64,000 nucleotides of DNA from positions 110,944 through 174,943 of the forward strand of contig JAJFFE010000231.1 in assembly GCA_021776775.1 (NCBI GenBank), read 5' to 3'. Within the stretch, counting starts at the first letter, position 1. Every line of letters starts with the position of its first letter. The notes below the pieces were generated by a model, which saw nothing but the letters and a program-made list of their open reading frames with translations, was not told the DNA's origin and ran no database searches. This stretch comes from Planctomycetota bacterium (lineage in GTDB: Bacteria > Planctomycetota > UBA8108 > UBA1146 > JAJFFE01). Shown here piece by piece: positions 9,356-18,805 of this stretch. The position numbers and the translations under genes were made by a program.

Positions 9356-9625
9356 GGTGAAGTCCTCTCGACGGGCTCCCGACATTCGCGAGCACGCGTG
9401 GTTGCGGTTGGTGCCACCCCCACGGGGCGACTACTTCGGGTTCCACGGGAGGACGGTTCTCGTTTCGAGTTTCTTGAGATTTCCGGATCAGCACGGTTCA
9501 GCCCGCTGGGAGCGGACCGCGCGCGTCCGAGGGATCATCGCGTGACTGTCCAATACGCAAGGTTCTTGATCGACCGTCGCATCCACACAATACTCGCGGG
9601 CGATTTGACAAACCTTGGAGGTGAC

Positions 9626-10396
9626 ATGGTAGGCGCGACCGACGTTTTCAACTTCGCTGGTACAACAGGAGAGCAACTGTCGGGACGGCTCGAGCGACCG
9701 ACCGGAGACACGAAGTCTGTCGCGATCTTCGCCCACTGTTTCACCTGCTCGAAGAACGTCGCCGCGGCGTCACGCATCAGTCGCGCTCTCTCGGCCAAGG
9801 GGTTTGTCGTGCTCCGTTTCGACTTCACCGGCCTTGGCAACAGCGAGGGAGACTTCGCGAACACAAACTTCTCTTCGAACGTCGGCGATCTCGAAGCTGC
9901 GGGCCGCGCGCTCCACGAAGAGGGTCTCACCCCACGTCTGCTCGTCGGTCATAGCTTGGGTGGCGCGGCCGCGCTCGTGGCGGCGTCCCGTATCGAGAGC
10001 ATTCGCGCCGTCGCCACGATCGGCGCGCCGTCCGATCCAGCTCATCTCGAGCACTTGTTTTCAAGCCAAGTGCCGACCATCAACGCCGCGGGTAGCGCCG
10101 AGGTCTCGTTGGCCGGACGCACATTTATGATCAAGAAAGAATTCCTCGACGACTTGACGACTCAATCACTGCTCGACTCTCTACCATCGCTGAACCGCGC
10201 CCTGCTCGTTCTCCACTCCCCCGTCGACGATATCGTTGGGATCGATCACGCGGCAAGGCTGTATCAAAGCGCCAAACACCCGAAGAGCTTCGTATCGCTC
10301 GACCAGGCTGACCACTTGTTGTCTCGCCAGGAAGATTCCGACTACGTCGCTGAGATCCTCGGCGTCTGGGCATCTCGATACGTCGGCGGAGCGTAG
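9626..10396 (+). CDS. Alpha/beta hydrolase (OsmC-fusion type N-terminal domain)
   Basis: The frame is open far upstream, but that part is antisense to the dockerin gene. GGAGG lies just ahead of the ATG at 9626, giving 256 residues. The fold is alpha/beta hydrolase: FAHCFTCSKN near the oxyanion position, nucleophile Ser110 in LLVGHSLGG, acid Asp201 or Asp202 in HSPVDD, and His230 in DQADHLL. The wording around FAHCFTCSKN and GLGNSEGDF is characteristic of hydrolase domains that in many bacteria are fused to an OsmC peroxiredoxin domain; here the protein stops before any OsmC part. No signal peptide, so cytoplasmic. Substrate unknown. Confidence 0.85.
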   Translation: MVGATDVFNFAGTTGEQLSGRLERPTGDTKSVAIFAHCFTCSKNVAAASRISRALSAKGFVVLRFDFTGLGNSEGDFANTNFSSNVGDLEAAGRALHEEGLTPRLLVGHSLGGAAALVAASRIESIRAVATIGAPSDPAHLEHLFSSQVPTINAAGSAEVSLAGRTFMIKKEFLDDLTTQSLLDSLPSLNRALLVLHSPVDDIVGIDHAARLYQSAKHPKSFVSLDQADHLLSRQEDSDYVAEILGVWASRYVGGA

Positions 10397-10519
10397 CCCG
10401 GCGGGCTCGCTAAGCTATCGCAACGATAACCTTCGCAGAGACAGCCTCTTGCAAATTCGCTCCGGCAGTTCGCTCCGCGGTGGAACCTTTACTACGGAAC
10501 CCGCAGAGAAGGACCGTCG

Positions 10520-13500
10520 ATGGCGCAGGGGATTTCTACCGAGGAGCTACTCCAGCACGCTGGCTGGGTTCGCAACGTCGCTCGCTCTCTGACTCAGTGT
10601 GATGCGAGCGCGGACGATCTCGAGCAGGAGGTTTGGCTGGCGGCGTTGCGATCACCGCCCCGCCACCGAGAGGCGACCGGAGGGTGGATCCGCACCACCA
10701 TTCGACAACTCGGCTTCAACCGCCGACGATCCGAAGCTCGGCGTCGCACGCGAGAGCAACACTCCGCGCGCCCTGAAGCAGTGGAGGCCACCGCGACTCC
10801 CGTCGAACGGATGGAACTCCAACGCGCTCTGGCCGAAGCCATCCTCGATCTCGACACGGACCAACAGACGATCATCGTGATGCAGTTCTACGACGAACTG
10901 AACGTCAGTGAGATCGCGCGACGGTTGGACGTCCCTCGATCGACCATTCAGGACCGGTCCCGCGCTGCGTTGAGTGCGCTGCGGGCCAGGCTCGACCACT
11001 CCTATTCGGAAGATCGAGTGCGACTCGAACGCACCTTGCTCGCCGTCTCCTTCTCCCCCGCGTCCGTTATCACCTGGACCTCGCGCGTCGCTCGAATCGC
11101 AGTGGCGCCGATCACCATCTTGTTGGGAGTCACGATGTTCACGAAGCTATTGATCGCTATCGGGGTCGTATCCGCCATCGCCATCGGCTTCACCGCCCTG
11201 CCCCGCGACCCGAGCAACTCCGAGGTTGCCGACTCCGCCCCGGTTACCGACCTGCAGCCAACACCTGACTCGGCTGCCCCGAAGAGCACACCGGTCGACG
11301 AGGAGACGCACCGGCTGCGAGGACACGTGCGCCACCGGCTGACCGGCGACGCGATCGTCGCAGCGAGCGTCGCCGTTATCTTGGATTCCACGAGTGAGAC
11401 TCTATCCCGCACGACGACCGACAGCAGTGGGCACTACGTCCTCGACGTCTCCAGAGACATCGGACGGCGAGGATCGGTTCGCGTCTCGAGCGACGGCTTC
11501 GTATCGGAAGTTCGAGGTCTACAGTTTCACACGCAATCCGACTCGAGACTGCTCGAACCGTTCGACCTGTCGCCCGGAGTGCTGGTCGATGGCGTGGTGA
11601 CCGACGAGGCCGGGCGCCCCGTCGCGGGAGCCCAAGTTGAACTGTTTGCGAACCTCAACCCGTATGGAAACTCCGGCTCAACCCCGCGGCTCCTCTCCAA
11701 CAGCGTCGACAGATCACCAACCGATGCGCAGGGACGTTTCCGACTTCATGCGCCTCCGGAAAACGTCTTTCTCATAGTGACACACCCTGCGTTCGTACCG
11801 ACGACGTCCGACATCTACGATGCGATTCACCCGGCAACGCTGCCCATCGAACTGCGACGAGGAGCTTCGCGGGTCGCCCACATTCGCGACACCGATGGCA
11901 ACGCGATTGTGGAGGCTGATGCGTTCTGCATGGTCCCGGTTCTGGTTCGAAACTCTGCCGGGCGAGACCACGAGAAAACGTGGAGAGTCGACGCCGAGAG
12001 TGACGGCAACGGGAGAATCGAGTGGTTCGGATCGGAGTCGGCGACGGAGCTGGTCGTCAAATGCGCAGGATACTCGACCAAGAGAGTGCCCGCGTGGAAA
12101 GACCTCAACGAAGAACCGACCATCGTTCTCGATCGCGCCACGTCCGTGCGAGCGCGTGTCGTCGACAGCCGCGGTCGACCGGTGAGCACCGGCGTCTCAC
12201 TGTTCTGGGGTACGAACCCGCTCGAGTCGCAACTCGACGCCCAAGGAAACCTTCAAGTGGCGATCGCACTGGACGAGCCCGGCGATCTGGTTCTGTTCGC
12301 CCGAGGATATCGAACTGTAAAATTGCCGGTCACTCCTCTCGAAACGAACGACTTTGCAACGGTCGAACTCGCCGACGAGCCGCCGGTCGAGATTCGCGTC
12401 GAAGACGCGAGCGGTCGACCCCTGCCGGGAGCGGTCGCCTCGATCCTGCTGGGACCGTTGGCAACTCCGATCGACAGCCGGACCACCGACGACAACGGCA
12501 CCGTCTCGTTAGCGCCCGCGTGGATGCAGTTCGAATTGCAGGTCATCGCCGCCGGATACGCAACTCACCGCGTGACCGTCGACTCTCCCGCCGAGTTCAA
12601 GACGTCCGTCGTTGTTCTGCACCGCCCCGCTTCGCTCACCGGTCGTTGTGTTGATCGCGACGGAATCGCGATCAGTGGCGCCAAGCTGCACCTCGAGATT
12701 GGAACTTCGCGGAGCCCGCACCAATTGTTGCGGGACAAGTTGCGGGGGAACATGCTCGTCTCCGCTGCCGACGGTAGGTTTCGCTTCCCTAGTGTCCATC
12801 CCGAAGCGCCGGTCGAGTTGCAGATCGAACACGGCGCGTTCATCACGAAAACGCTACCGAGCCTTCGCGTCGATCAGACCGGGGCCCGAGATATCGGCGA
12901 CATCGTTCTCGACCGCGCGCGACATCTTCGGGGTCGAGTGGTAGACGCGGCGGGCCGCCCGGTGCCAGAAGCGACAGTGACGGCACACCCCCCGCTAGTT
13001 CGTAGTCTCGGCACCGTCTCCATTCTGACGGACGATGAAGGCAACTTCCAACTCGTCTACACCGATCGAGGCGAGCTCACCATCTCGGTACGGGCGGTTG
13101 GATTCGCAACCGCTTCCAACATCGAAGTCCCGGGAGGATCGGAAGATCGCGAACTCGGCGACCTCGAGATTCGCCAAGGAACTCGCCTCACCGGGCAAAT
13201 CGTCGACTCGAATCGAAACCCCGTCGTCGGCGCGAGCGTGACTGTCATGCTCAGCTCCGTCGGCGTACCACGAGTGGCCGTCATCGGGCGATCCGTGACC
13301 GACGTGGACGGTTCGTACACCGTCCACGGCCTACCACTCGACGGAGAGTTCCGACTCTCGGTCCGGTCGGCCCCACTGCAATCATTCCCGCAGTGGCGCG
13401 GTTCGTTCACGACTCCCCTCGACGTTCCGAACCCGATCGTCTTGGAAGAAGGCGCTACGCTGATCATCGACCTCGCGGGCGCTCCTGAAGGCTTCCACCG

Positions 13501-15241
13501 AGTGGACTATCGACTGCGCGGGGCCTCGGCGATGGACACTCAACTTGGCATCGTCCGAGTCGCGGGACATCGGGGAGAAGCGGTCGGGCTCAAGCCGGGC
13601 TCGTTCGACCTGACCGTGAGAGCGGACGGAACTTCTTCCGAAACACTCCAAGTCGCTCTAGCGCCTGGCGAGCGCGTCGAAGTGCAACCGACGTGGCCAG
13701 GCTCGCGCGGAGAAGGCGCTGTTATTGTCGTAAGGGACGATCGAGGGGAGCCCGTCGAGGGAGCGCAGGTTCGTGCCTTCGGAGCAAATCGACAACGCGA
13801 GCGTGGCACGACCGACGTTCGAGGCGAGTACACGTGCGCATTGCTATCGCGGATGGACGGATCGATCACCGTCGAGGCGAGTGGCTTCGCAAAGAGCGCC
13901 ATGACGCGAGTCCCGCGCAGCGCCGACGTCGTCGCGGTCGTGCTGAAGCCCGAGTCGAGGGTCGAGTGCACCGTCACGAACCACGAGGGAGGTTTCGCCC
14001 CGGGGGTCCGAGTCCGAGTCGCCACCAGCGTCGACACGGTCTTCCATCACCGCGCATCCATCGCTCAATCCAACGGCCCGACCACGGATGAGAACGGTCG
14101 TGTCACGATCGAAGGGTTGACGGAAGGCACGCACTGGATGGTGTTCGAACGAGGTAGAGAAGTCATGGGAGTCGTCGAGAGCCGAGTCGCCACCGGCGAA
14201 ACTGCGCTGTGCCACTTTCAGATTCCCGCCGCGATCGAGATTCACGGTCGGGTAACTCGCGGAAACACGCCGCTGACTCAGGGTGTTGTCACCATCACTG
14301 CGGCGGACCGAGAAACGTCGACGTCCGCCGTCATTTCGCCGAGCGGCAATTACACCGCGACCGTACGAAACCGCGGCGACTACCGATTCGCCTACGTCGG
14401 TCCCCATCAGCGCCTGAGTACTCTGTCTCGCTCCAAAGGCATGATCCGATCGATCGCCGGCGCCGGACGAATCGACATCGCACTGCGAGATGGGGCCACG
14501 ATATCGGGTCGCGTGCTCGACTCCGACGGTGTCCCAGTTTCCGCCGTCTCCGGCCGACTGCGGAGCGCCAGGACCAGTAGCCAAAACTCAACGTACTTGT
14601 TTCGCACCGGAACCGACGGAGCCTTCACGATCGAAGGCGTCGAACGCGGCGATTACCACTGGGCGTTCTCGCGACTGGCCGAGAACTTGGCGGCGCCGAC
14701 CACGACATTGCAGGTCGACGGAGACGACGCCGTCGACGTGGTTCTATGGTCGTCGATCCGTTTGAAACTCGACGTCCGGACCGAAGACGGCGTAGAGCCA
14801 ATGCTTCTCATGGTCCAGGCGATCGACGCTGACGGCAACGCTCACTCAGTCAACCTCGATCGGCGCACGGAGTCGTACAACTGGCCCACCCGGTTTCGAA
14901 ACGCCCGGATTGGCTGTTTTGGTTACGTGACCCAACGGCGTGAGCTATCCGACCTCGAGAGTGATCAAACGCTCGAAGTCCATCTGGTCAAGGCGGGCGT
15001 GCTCAAGGTCTACACGCTGTCGGCGCCAGAGACCCGAGCCGGAAACGTCTCCTTCGAGGTCGAGCCGCTCGACGGCGGCGCGTTACCCGAAGAGCTTCGC
15101 TCGGCCACAACCGGGTCGACCGGGTTCCGACGTCTGGAGTTGGCGCCCGGTCGTTACCGCGTCACGTCCGGAGCGACGACCATGGATGTCGAAGCCGTGG
15201 CCGGGCAAGAAGTGTCGGTCCGACTGCAAGTATCGGAGTGA
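10520..15241 (+). CDS. ECF sigma factor fused through a membrane segment to about a dozen carboxypeptidase-regulatory-like repeats
   Basis: 1573 residues, ATG start behind GAGAAGGA. Residues about 10-78 are sigma region 2 (DDLEQEVWLAAL, GGWIRTTIRQLGFN). Residues about 105-158 are region 4 with its helix-turn-helix (LNVSEIARRLDVPRSTIQDR). A hydrophobic stretch at about 193-227 (APITILLGVTMF, LLIAIGVVSAIAIGF) would cross the membrane. The remaining 1,300 residues are tandem beta-sandwich modules of 80-100 residues with the signature G-x-V-x-D-x-x-G-R-P-V-x-G-A, starting near 266, 356, 452, 542, 622, 705 and 803 and continuing to the C-terminus. If the topology is as predicted, a cytoplasmic sigma factor is tethered to a large external domain. 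No separate anti-sigma factor is adjacent. Confidence 0.9.
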   Translation: MAQGISTEELLQHAGWVRNVARSLTQCDASADDLEQEVWLAALRSPPRHREATGGWIRTTIRQLGFNRRRSEARRRTREQHSARPEAVEATATPVERMELQRALAEAILDLDTDQQTIIVMQFYDELNVSEIARRLDVPRSTIQDRSRAALSALRARLDHSYSEDRVRLERTLLAVSFSPASVITWTSRVARIAVAPITILLGVTMFTKLLIAIGVVSAIAIGFTALPRDPSNSEVADSAPVTDLQPTPDSAAPKSTPVDEETHRLRGHVRHRLTGDAIVAASVAVILDSTSETLSRTTTDSSGHYVLDVSRDIGRRGSVRVSSDGFVSEVRGLQFHTQSDSRLLEPFDLSPGVLVDGVVTDEAGRPVAGAQVELFANLNPYGNSGSTPRLLSNSVDRSPTDAQGRFRLHAPPENVFLIVTHPAFVPTTSDIYDAIHPATLPIELRRGASRVAHIRDTDGNAIVEADAFCMVPVLVRNSAGRDHEKTWRVDAESDGNGRIEWFGSESATELVVKCAGYSTKRVPAWKDLNEEPTIVLDRATSVRARVVDSRGRPVSTGVSLFWGTNPLESQLDAQGNLQVAIALDEPGDLVLFARGYRTVKLPVTPLETNDFATVELADEPPVEIRVEDASGRPLPGAVASILLGPLATPIDSRTTDDNGTVSLAPAWMQFELQVIAAGYATHRVTVDSPAEFKTSVVVLHRPASLTGRCVDRDGIAISGAKLHLEIGTSRSPHQLLRDKLRGNMLVSAADGRFRFPSVHPEAPVELQIEHGAFITKTLPSLRVDQTGARDIGDIVLDRARHLRGRVVDAAGRPVPEATVTAHPPLVRSLGTVSILTDDEGNFQLVYTDRGELTISVRAVGFATASNIEVPGGSEDRELGDLEIRQGTRLTGQIVDSNRNPVVGASVTVMLSSVGVPRVAVIGRSVTDVDGSYTVHGLPLDGEFRLSVRSAPLQSFPQWRGSFTTPLDVPNPIVLEEGATLIIDLAGAPEGFHRVDYRLRGASAMDTQLGIVRVAGHRGEAVGLKPGSFDLTVRADGTSSETLQVALAPGERVEVQPTWPGSRGEGAVIVVRDDRGEPVEGAQVRAFGANRQRERGTTDVRGEYTCALLSRMDGSITVEASGFAKSAMTRVPRSADVVAVVLKPESRVECTVTNHEGGFAPGVRVRVATSVDTVFHHRASIAQSNGPTTDENGRVTIEGLTEGTHWMVFERGREVMGVVESRVATGETALCHFQIPAAIEIHGRVTRGNTPLTQGVVTITAADRETSTSAVISPSGNYTATVRNRGDYRFAYVGPHQRLSTLSRSKGMIRSIAGAGRIDIALRDGATISGRVLDSDGVPVSAVSGRLRSARTSSQNSTYLFRTGTDGAFTIEGVERGDYHWAFSRLAENLAAPTTTLQVDGDDAVDVVLWSSIRLKLDVRTEDGVEPMLLMVQAIDADGNAHSVNLDRRTESYNWPTRFRNARIGCFGYVTQRRELSDLESDQTLEVHLVKAGVLKVYTLSAPETRAGNVSFEVEPLDGGALPEELRSATTGSTGFRRLELAPGRYRVTSGATTMDVEAVAGQEVSVRLQVSE

Positions 15242-15275
15242 CCGGGAACCGGTGCCGCGCCCGCGCCACCGGATA

Positions 15276-15424
15276 CTAGTGCCCCGTATCACAAGTTCGC
15301 CCGATAACCGCCGGCCGCTTTGCGCTCTGGCGTTGTTGCGCCTCCTGGAAGTGTTTCCGCTCGGCGCTGGCCCGTTCCTAGTTACCAATACGACCGCGTC
15401 GGCGCGCCTAGCCAGAGCGCAAAG
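15276..15424 (+). repeat. Structured interspersed repeat, copy 1
   Basis: Three blocks are shared with a second copy at 63860-63978. Block one is 23 nt at 15276-15298 (CTAGTGCCCCGTATCACAAG and 3 more; 20 of 23 identical). Block two is CTGGCGTTGTTGCGCCTCCT at 15327-15346 (18 of 20 identical). Block three is GCGCCTAGCCAG at 15404-15415 (identical). CTTTGCGCTCTGGC (15318-15331) and GCCAGAGCGCAAAG (15411-15424) are a perfect 14-bp inverted repeat. It lies between two genes and may be a small non-autonomous mobile element or a structured RNA/DNA repeat. No flanking target duplication was identified. Confidence 0.65.
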
Positions 15425-15437
15425 CTACTCGCCGGAT

Positions 15438-17264
15438 TCAGTTCGAGACAAGCTGCGCCGAGAAGCTGTCGAGGATCACTGGGTTGCCGAATCTCTTCTG
15501 AGTGATGGTTTCGATCAGTAGCCCCGTCTGCGTGTCGTAGACCCACCGTTGCAGGCCGCCGCTCCCTTGCGTCGTGATCGCAACCACCGACCGACCCGCT
15601 TGGTTCGGGCCCGCATGTTCGACGAACGTGCGATAGCCGGTCACTTGGTCGTGGTCGATCGCTTGCCCCTTGCGCAGCTGCGCGAGTGCCTGCGGCGCCA
15701 TGGTCAGACTTCCGATCTGGCAAGCGGCGCAGTAGCTCTTCATCCGAACGGGTTGCCCCTGACCGTTACTCGCTTGCATGGCGACCTCGTAGCACACCAC
15801 CACTGCGTCTCGGCTTTGCGTCGTCACGGAAATCGAAAACGGACTCGAACTCACCCCTCCACCCATGTTGAGTGACTTGCTGCCGCGATACTGAAGCGTC
15901 TGCCCCACCGTCGCGGGCCCCGCCGGGAGCGCTGCCCACGGCAAGTTCAGTTCTCGGACTGCGACGAGCTTGCTTACGACGAGTGTCGAATCGGTGGATC
16001 GAGACGGCCCGTATCGACCGGTGTCGGGATCGATCTGGGTCTGAGATTTGTTCGAACGCATGGTGGCACTCATCGACAGGTTCAATCCTGTCTGCAGGTC
16101 GTACATGCTGTGAGACGAACTGTTGGCACTGCGCATCTGAATCATGATCGACTGATGCTCTCGACCGTCATGCTGCATGCGACCCCGCGCGTATCGCACT
16201 CCGCCGTGGTCTCCGGAGGGAAGCTTGGCCAGCACTTCGGGGTGCACCCAGTACTCACAGCCACTCGGATGGCACACCAGGCTGGTCACGGAACTCGGCA
16301 TCGGCATGGTCGCCTGTCCGTCGCCTTCGTACTGCCGAATGTCCATGACCACCGCGTTGTCCGTCACGGCAATGATATCGACGTGCGTGTAGCCGGCCGC
16401 GCCGCCGCCGTTGGGAACAACACTCGATCGAACCCGGCGGCCGTCTTCCAGGATCACGTCTCCGTTGGGATCCTCAGTGATCGTGGACTTGCCAGCAGAA
16501 CCGATGACGTTTGCCGTACCGAGCCAAAAGGTGAGTCGAACGCCGGGACGGATGTTCTGCGGGGCACGCAAAGAGTTCACGTTCGGCACGCCTGCAAACA
16601 TGGGGTCGACCGGGGCGGACAGACTAGAACGAGGCAGCTGGCGCAATTCTCCGCCGGTGCTGCCCCCGGAACCGCGACCTTCGAGGCCAGGCATCCCCCC
16701 GGATTTCCGGCGCGGTTGGGACGTAAGCTTGTCCTTGGTGCAGCGGAAGTTCGCCCAGCCCTCGTCATCGCTGCCCGCTCGACCGACTAGCACGCCGCCC
16801 TGCAGCGTCGCGACAATCTGTTGCGGTGCCATCGGGATTCGCTCGCCGGTTTGCACCACGAGCATCTCGAGCTTGCGGCTCTTGAATTGCGCGCGATCCG
16901 CCCGGACCTGACCGTCGAAATCGCCGGTCACCTTCACCGTAACGGAACGCTGTCGATCGTCTCGCATTGTTAGCTCGGCCTCGACTCGCGCGCTGTACCC
17001 GCCGTCTCGCTTCGTGATCATCAAGACCACGGGGTACGTGACCACGCCTCCGTCGTCGAGTTCATCTTGCGCTGTCCCCCGCCACGTGCCGAGCAACGGA
17101 TCAGCAACCGGAGCAACCCCGTCGCGAGCCTCACCGTGGCCTTCGTCGCGCTGCGCTGCGCCTCCGGGTCGAAACTGCATACCGTCGACTGGCGTGCCAG
17201 CGACCAACAACAGTGCAACAACCAAAGTCCAGCTGGCGGTCGCCTTGTAGGTCATGCTCTTCAT
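15438..17264 (-). CDS. Secreted protein of unknown function
   Basis: The open frame reaches 17411, but GAAGGG stands before the ATG at 17264 (MKSMTYKAT), followed by a clear signal peptide (SWTLVVALLLVAGTPVDG). That gives 608 residues. Residues about 45-170 look like a lipocalin-like strand-rich domain beginning DPLLGTWRGTAQDEL. Later parts are rich in short strands, contain CHPSGCEYWV and YCAAC cysteine pairs, and end in a region describing repeated strand-turn-strand elements (WVYDTQTGLLIE). No catalytic motif is recognised. It stands alone between the structured repeat and a long non-coding stretch. Probably periplasmic or extracellular; no function is proposed. Confidence 0.8.
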   Translation of the reverse strand: MKSMTYKATASWTLVVALLLVAGTPVDGMQFRPGGAAQRDEGHGEARDGVAPVADPLLGTWRGTAQDELDDGGVVTYPVVLMITKRDGGYSARVEAELTMRDDRQRSVTVKVTGDFDGQVRADRAQFKSRKLEMLVVQTGERIPMAPQQIVATLQGGVLVGRAGSDDEGWANFRCTKDKLTSQPRRKSGGMPGLEGRGSGGSTGGELRQLPRSSLSAPVDPMFAGVPNVNSLRAPQNIRPGVRLTFWLGTANVIGSAGKSTITEDPNGDVILEDGRRVRSSVVPNGGGAAGYTHVDIIAVTDNAVVMDIRQYEGDGQATMPMPSSVTSLVCHPSGCEYWVHPEVLAKLPSGDHGGVRYARGRMQHDGREHQSIMIQMRSANSSSHSMYDLQTGLNLSMSATMRSNKSQTQIDPDTGRYGPSRSTDSTLVVSKLVAVRELNLPWAALPAGPATVGQTLQYRGSKSLNMGGGVSSSPFSISVTTQSRDAVVVCYEVAMQASNGQGQPVRMKSYCAACQIGSLTMAPQALAQLRKGQAIDHDQVTGYRTFVEHAGPNQAGRSVVAITTQGSGGLQRWVYDTQTGLLIETITQKRFGNPVILDSFSAQLVSN

Positions 17265-17485
17265 CGGGTGTCCCTTCATGGTGTCGTGGGCGGCGACGAC
17301 TTCGCGTCGCGCGTCGCAACTCCATGCGAGACCCGGGGCGGGATGGGGCCATCGGGACGTGGATTTTTGACGACCTTCTGCCGCAGAGTGAGGCAGTGCG
17401 CCATAAACCAATACAGCTGAAGATCTTGGATGAGGCGTCTAGCCCGGGCACGGTCCGCATTCTGCGATGGCTAGCCCCAGGGCCG

Positions 17486-17602
17486 TTAGCTCGGATCATT
17501 CATCAAGCGAAGCTGCTCAAGGCTCCACTTCCCGCGAATCTCTGCGTTGGTCTTCAAGAACGAGCTAGCCTCCGCTACGGAGCCAAAGGCGGCAGCAATG
17601 AC
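17486..17602 (-). pseudogene. Possible remnant of a protein-coding gene
   Basis: An open stretch of 38 codons ending in TAA at 17486 reads FGSVAEASSFLKTNAEIRGK followed by a plausible amphipathic helix ending RLMNDPS. It has the amino-acid texture of a real C-terminus, but it begins immediately after an in-frame TGA and has no start codon. It may be the tail of a decayed gene or chance. No family is recognised. Confidence 0.2.
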
Positions 17603-17785
17603 TCAGGGGCACGAACCACTCTCGAGCAGTACCGTCGCGAGCTTCCTGAACTCCAAAACGTGGAGGCTTTGCGCGGTAGCGCACGAGTCGTCGTCACCCA
17701 ACGTCTCGCGCGCTCTTGCGCTTCTCGTCAAGATTGAACGCCGACTCCGCTTTTCCGCCACAAGGCAAATCAATCAAGGAGCGAG

Positions 17786-17809
17786 ACGCCACCCCGCCAC
17801 GGGTGGCGT
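17786..17809 (-). terminator. Possible terminator of the response-regulator operon
   Basis: Nine-base inverted repeat ACGCCACCC / GGGTGGCGT with a six-base loop, extendable by CGAGA/TCTCG with one bulge. On the minus strand it is followed by the moderately T-rich CTCCTTGATTGATTTG. It is about 165 bp beyond the last response-regulator stop, so the assignment is tentative. Confidence 0.35.
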
Positions 17810-17973
17810 TTCTCGTGTTGGCGGACACCGCGAAGTCCGATGTCCCACCTGCCCCGCGTTGGCGGAATCGCCAAGGCGCCGACGCCCTGTCGCTCCCGCC
17901 CTGTCGCTCCCGCCCGACGAGATTCCCGCGAGATTCCCACGAGAGCGAAACGAACGCTCGGATGACATCAGCC

Positions 17974-18342
17974 CTATGAGAAGCTCAGCGCTGTCGAAAC
18001 AAGCGGCAACAACGTGTTCGAATCGAACGGCTTGCCGAGGAACGCGATGCCGTTGAGCTCCATGGCCGCGTCGAAGTAGCCCGGAGAATCTTTGCCGGTC
18101 ATGAAAATGATCGGCACACGCTCCAGATCTTCTTCGCCGCGCAGCGCTTCAGCGACCGCAAGCCCATTGGCCTTGGGCATCACGACGTCGAGTATTACGA
18201 GGTTGGGCTTCTCACGACGCGCGACCTCGATCGCTTCGTCACCGTCGCCGCTCAGGACGACTTCGTAGCCCTCGTCTCGTAGCCGAATCGACATCGCGGT
18301 CCGGATTCGCTCGTCATCGTCGGCAATCAGAACCTTCTTCAT
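17974..18342 (-). CDS. Single-domain response regulator
   Basis: 122 residues, only a receiver (REC) domain with no output domain. Acidic pocket Asp8-Asp10, phosphoacceptor Asp52 in LVILDVVMP, Thr82 and Lys104 (FLGKPF) are all present, so it should accept phosphate. ATG start behind GAGGGGAAT. It is the last gene of a minus-strand operon hybrid kinase - regulator - regulator, 31 bp after the previous gene. It probably passes phosphate or binds a partner protein rather than DNA. Confidence 0.93.
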   Translation of the reverse strand: MKKVLIADDDERIRTAMSIRLRDEGYEVVLSGDGDEAIEVARREKPNLVILDVVMPKANGLAVAEALRGEEDLERVPIIFMTGKDSPGYFDAAMELNGIAFLGKPFDSNTLLPLVSTALSFS

Positions 18343-18373
18343 ATTCCCCTCAAAATCCTACGCGAATCAAAGA

Positions 18374-18748
18374 CTACGCGAACTGGGCACCGAGGGCGCG
18401 CTGAACGAGAATCATCAGGTCGTCAGCGTCGAACGGCTTCTCCAGGTACGCGACTGGATCCCACGCTTCGGCGCGTTCGCGCAGATCGTGGCGCTTCGAA
18501 GCAGTGAGAAAAACGATCGGCGTCGTCGCTGTGTCAACGTTCCCGCGGAGCCTCTCTGCCACGATGAGGCCATTGCCGGCGGGCATGCTGATGTCGAGTA
18601 GAACGAGATCCGGAGACTCTTCGATAGCCTTCTTGATTGCGGTGACTCCGTCGTACGCAACGACGACTTCGTGACCGGCCTTCTTGAGGCGAACGGCAAT
18701 CGACAATGCAATTTTGCTGTCGTCATCGACGACGAGTATCTTGGACAT
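18374..18748 (-). CDS. Single-domain response regulator
   Basis: 124-residue stand-alone receiver domain: acidic pocket VVDDD at 8-10, phosphoacceptor Asp52 in LVLLDISMP, Thr in VFLTAS, and Lys in YLEKPF. ATG start behind AAAGGGACGATC. It sits 57 bp downstream of the REC-histidine kinase and 31 bp upstream of a second, similar regulator; the two are clearly paralogous. Output must be by protein contact or phosphotransfer, since no effector domain is present. Confidence 0.93.
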   Translation of the reverse strand: MSKILVVDDDSKIALSIAVRLKKAGHEVVVAYDGVTAIKKAIEESPDLVLLDISMPAGNGLIVAERLRGNVDTATTPIVFLTASKRHDLRERAEAWDPVAYLEKPFDADDLMILVQRALGAQFA

Positions 18749-18805
18749 GATCGTCCCTTTCGTTGAGATCTATCTCGTTAGTAAGTGTGGTTCTTGAATA
18801 TGACT

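Larger units (their letters stand above)
17265..17973. other. Long intergenic region with a hairpin and a short coding-like fragment
   Basis: About 710 bp between the secreted-protein start and the end of the response-regulator operon. It holds the promoter side of the secreted gene, a possible gene remnant (17486-17602) and a hairpin (17786-17809). The other open frames here are short, have poor codon use and show no domain. Confidence 0.5.

Noticed and set aside
8732..9625. Upstream extension of the hydrolase frame by about 298 codons
   Set aside because: Antisense to the dockerin gene, no homology-like texture; the GGAGG and ATG at 9626 give a normal hydrolase start.
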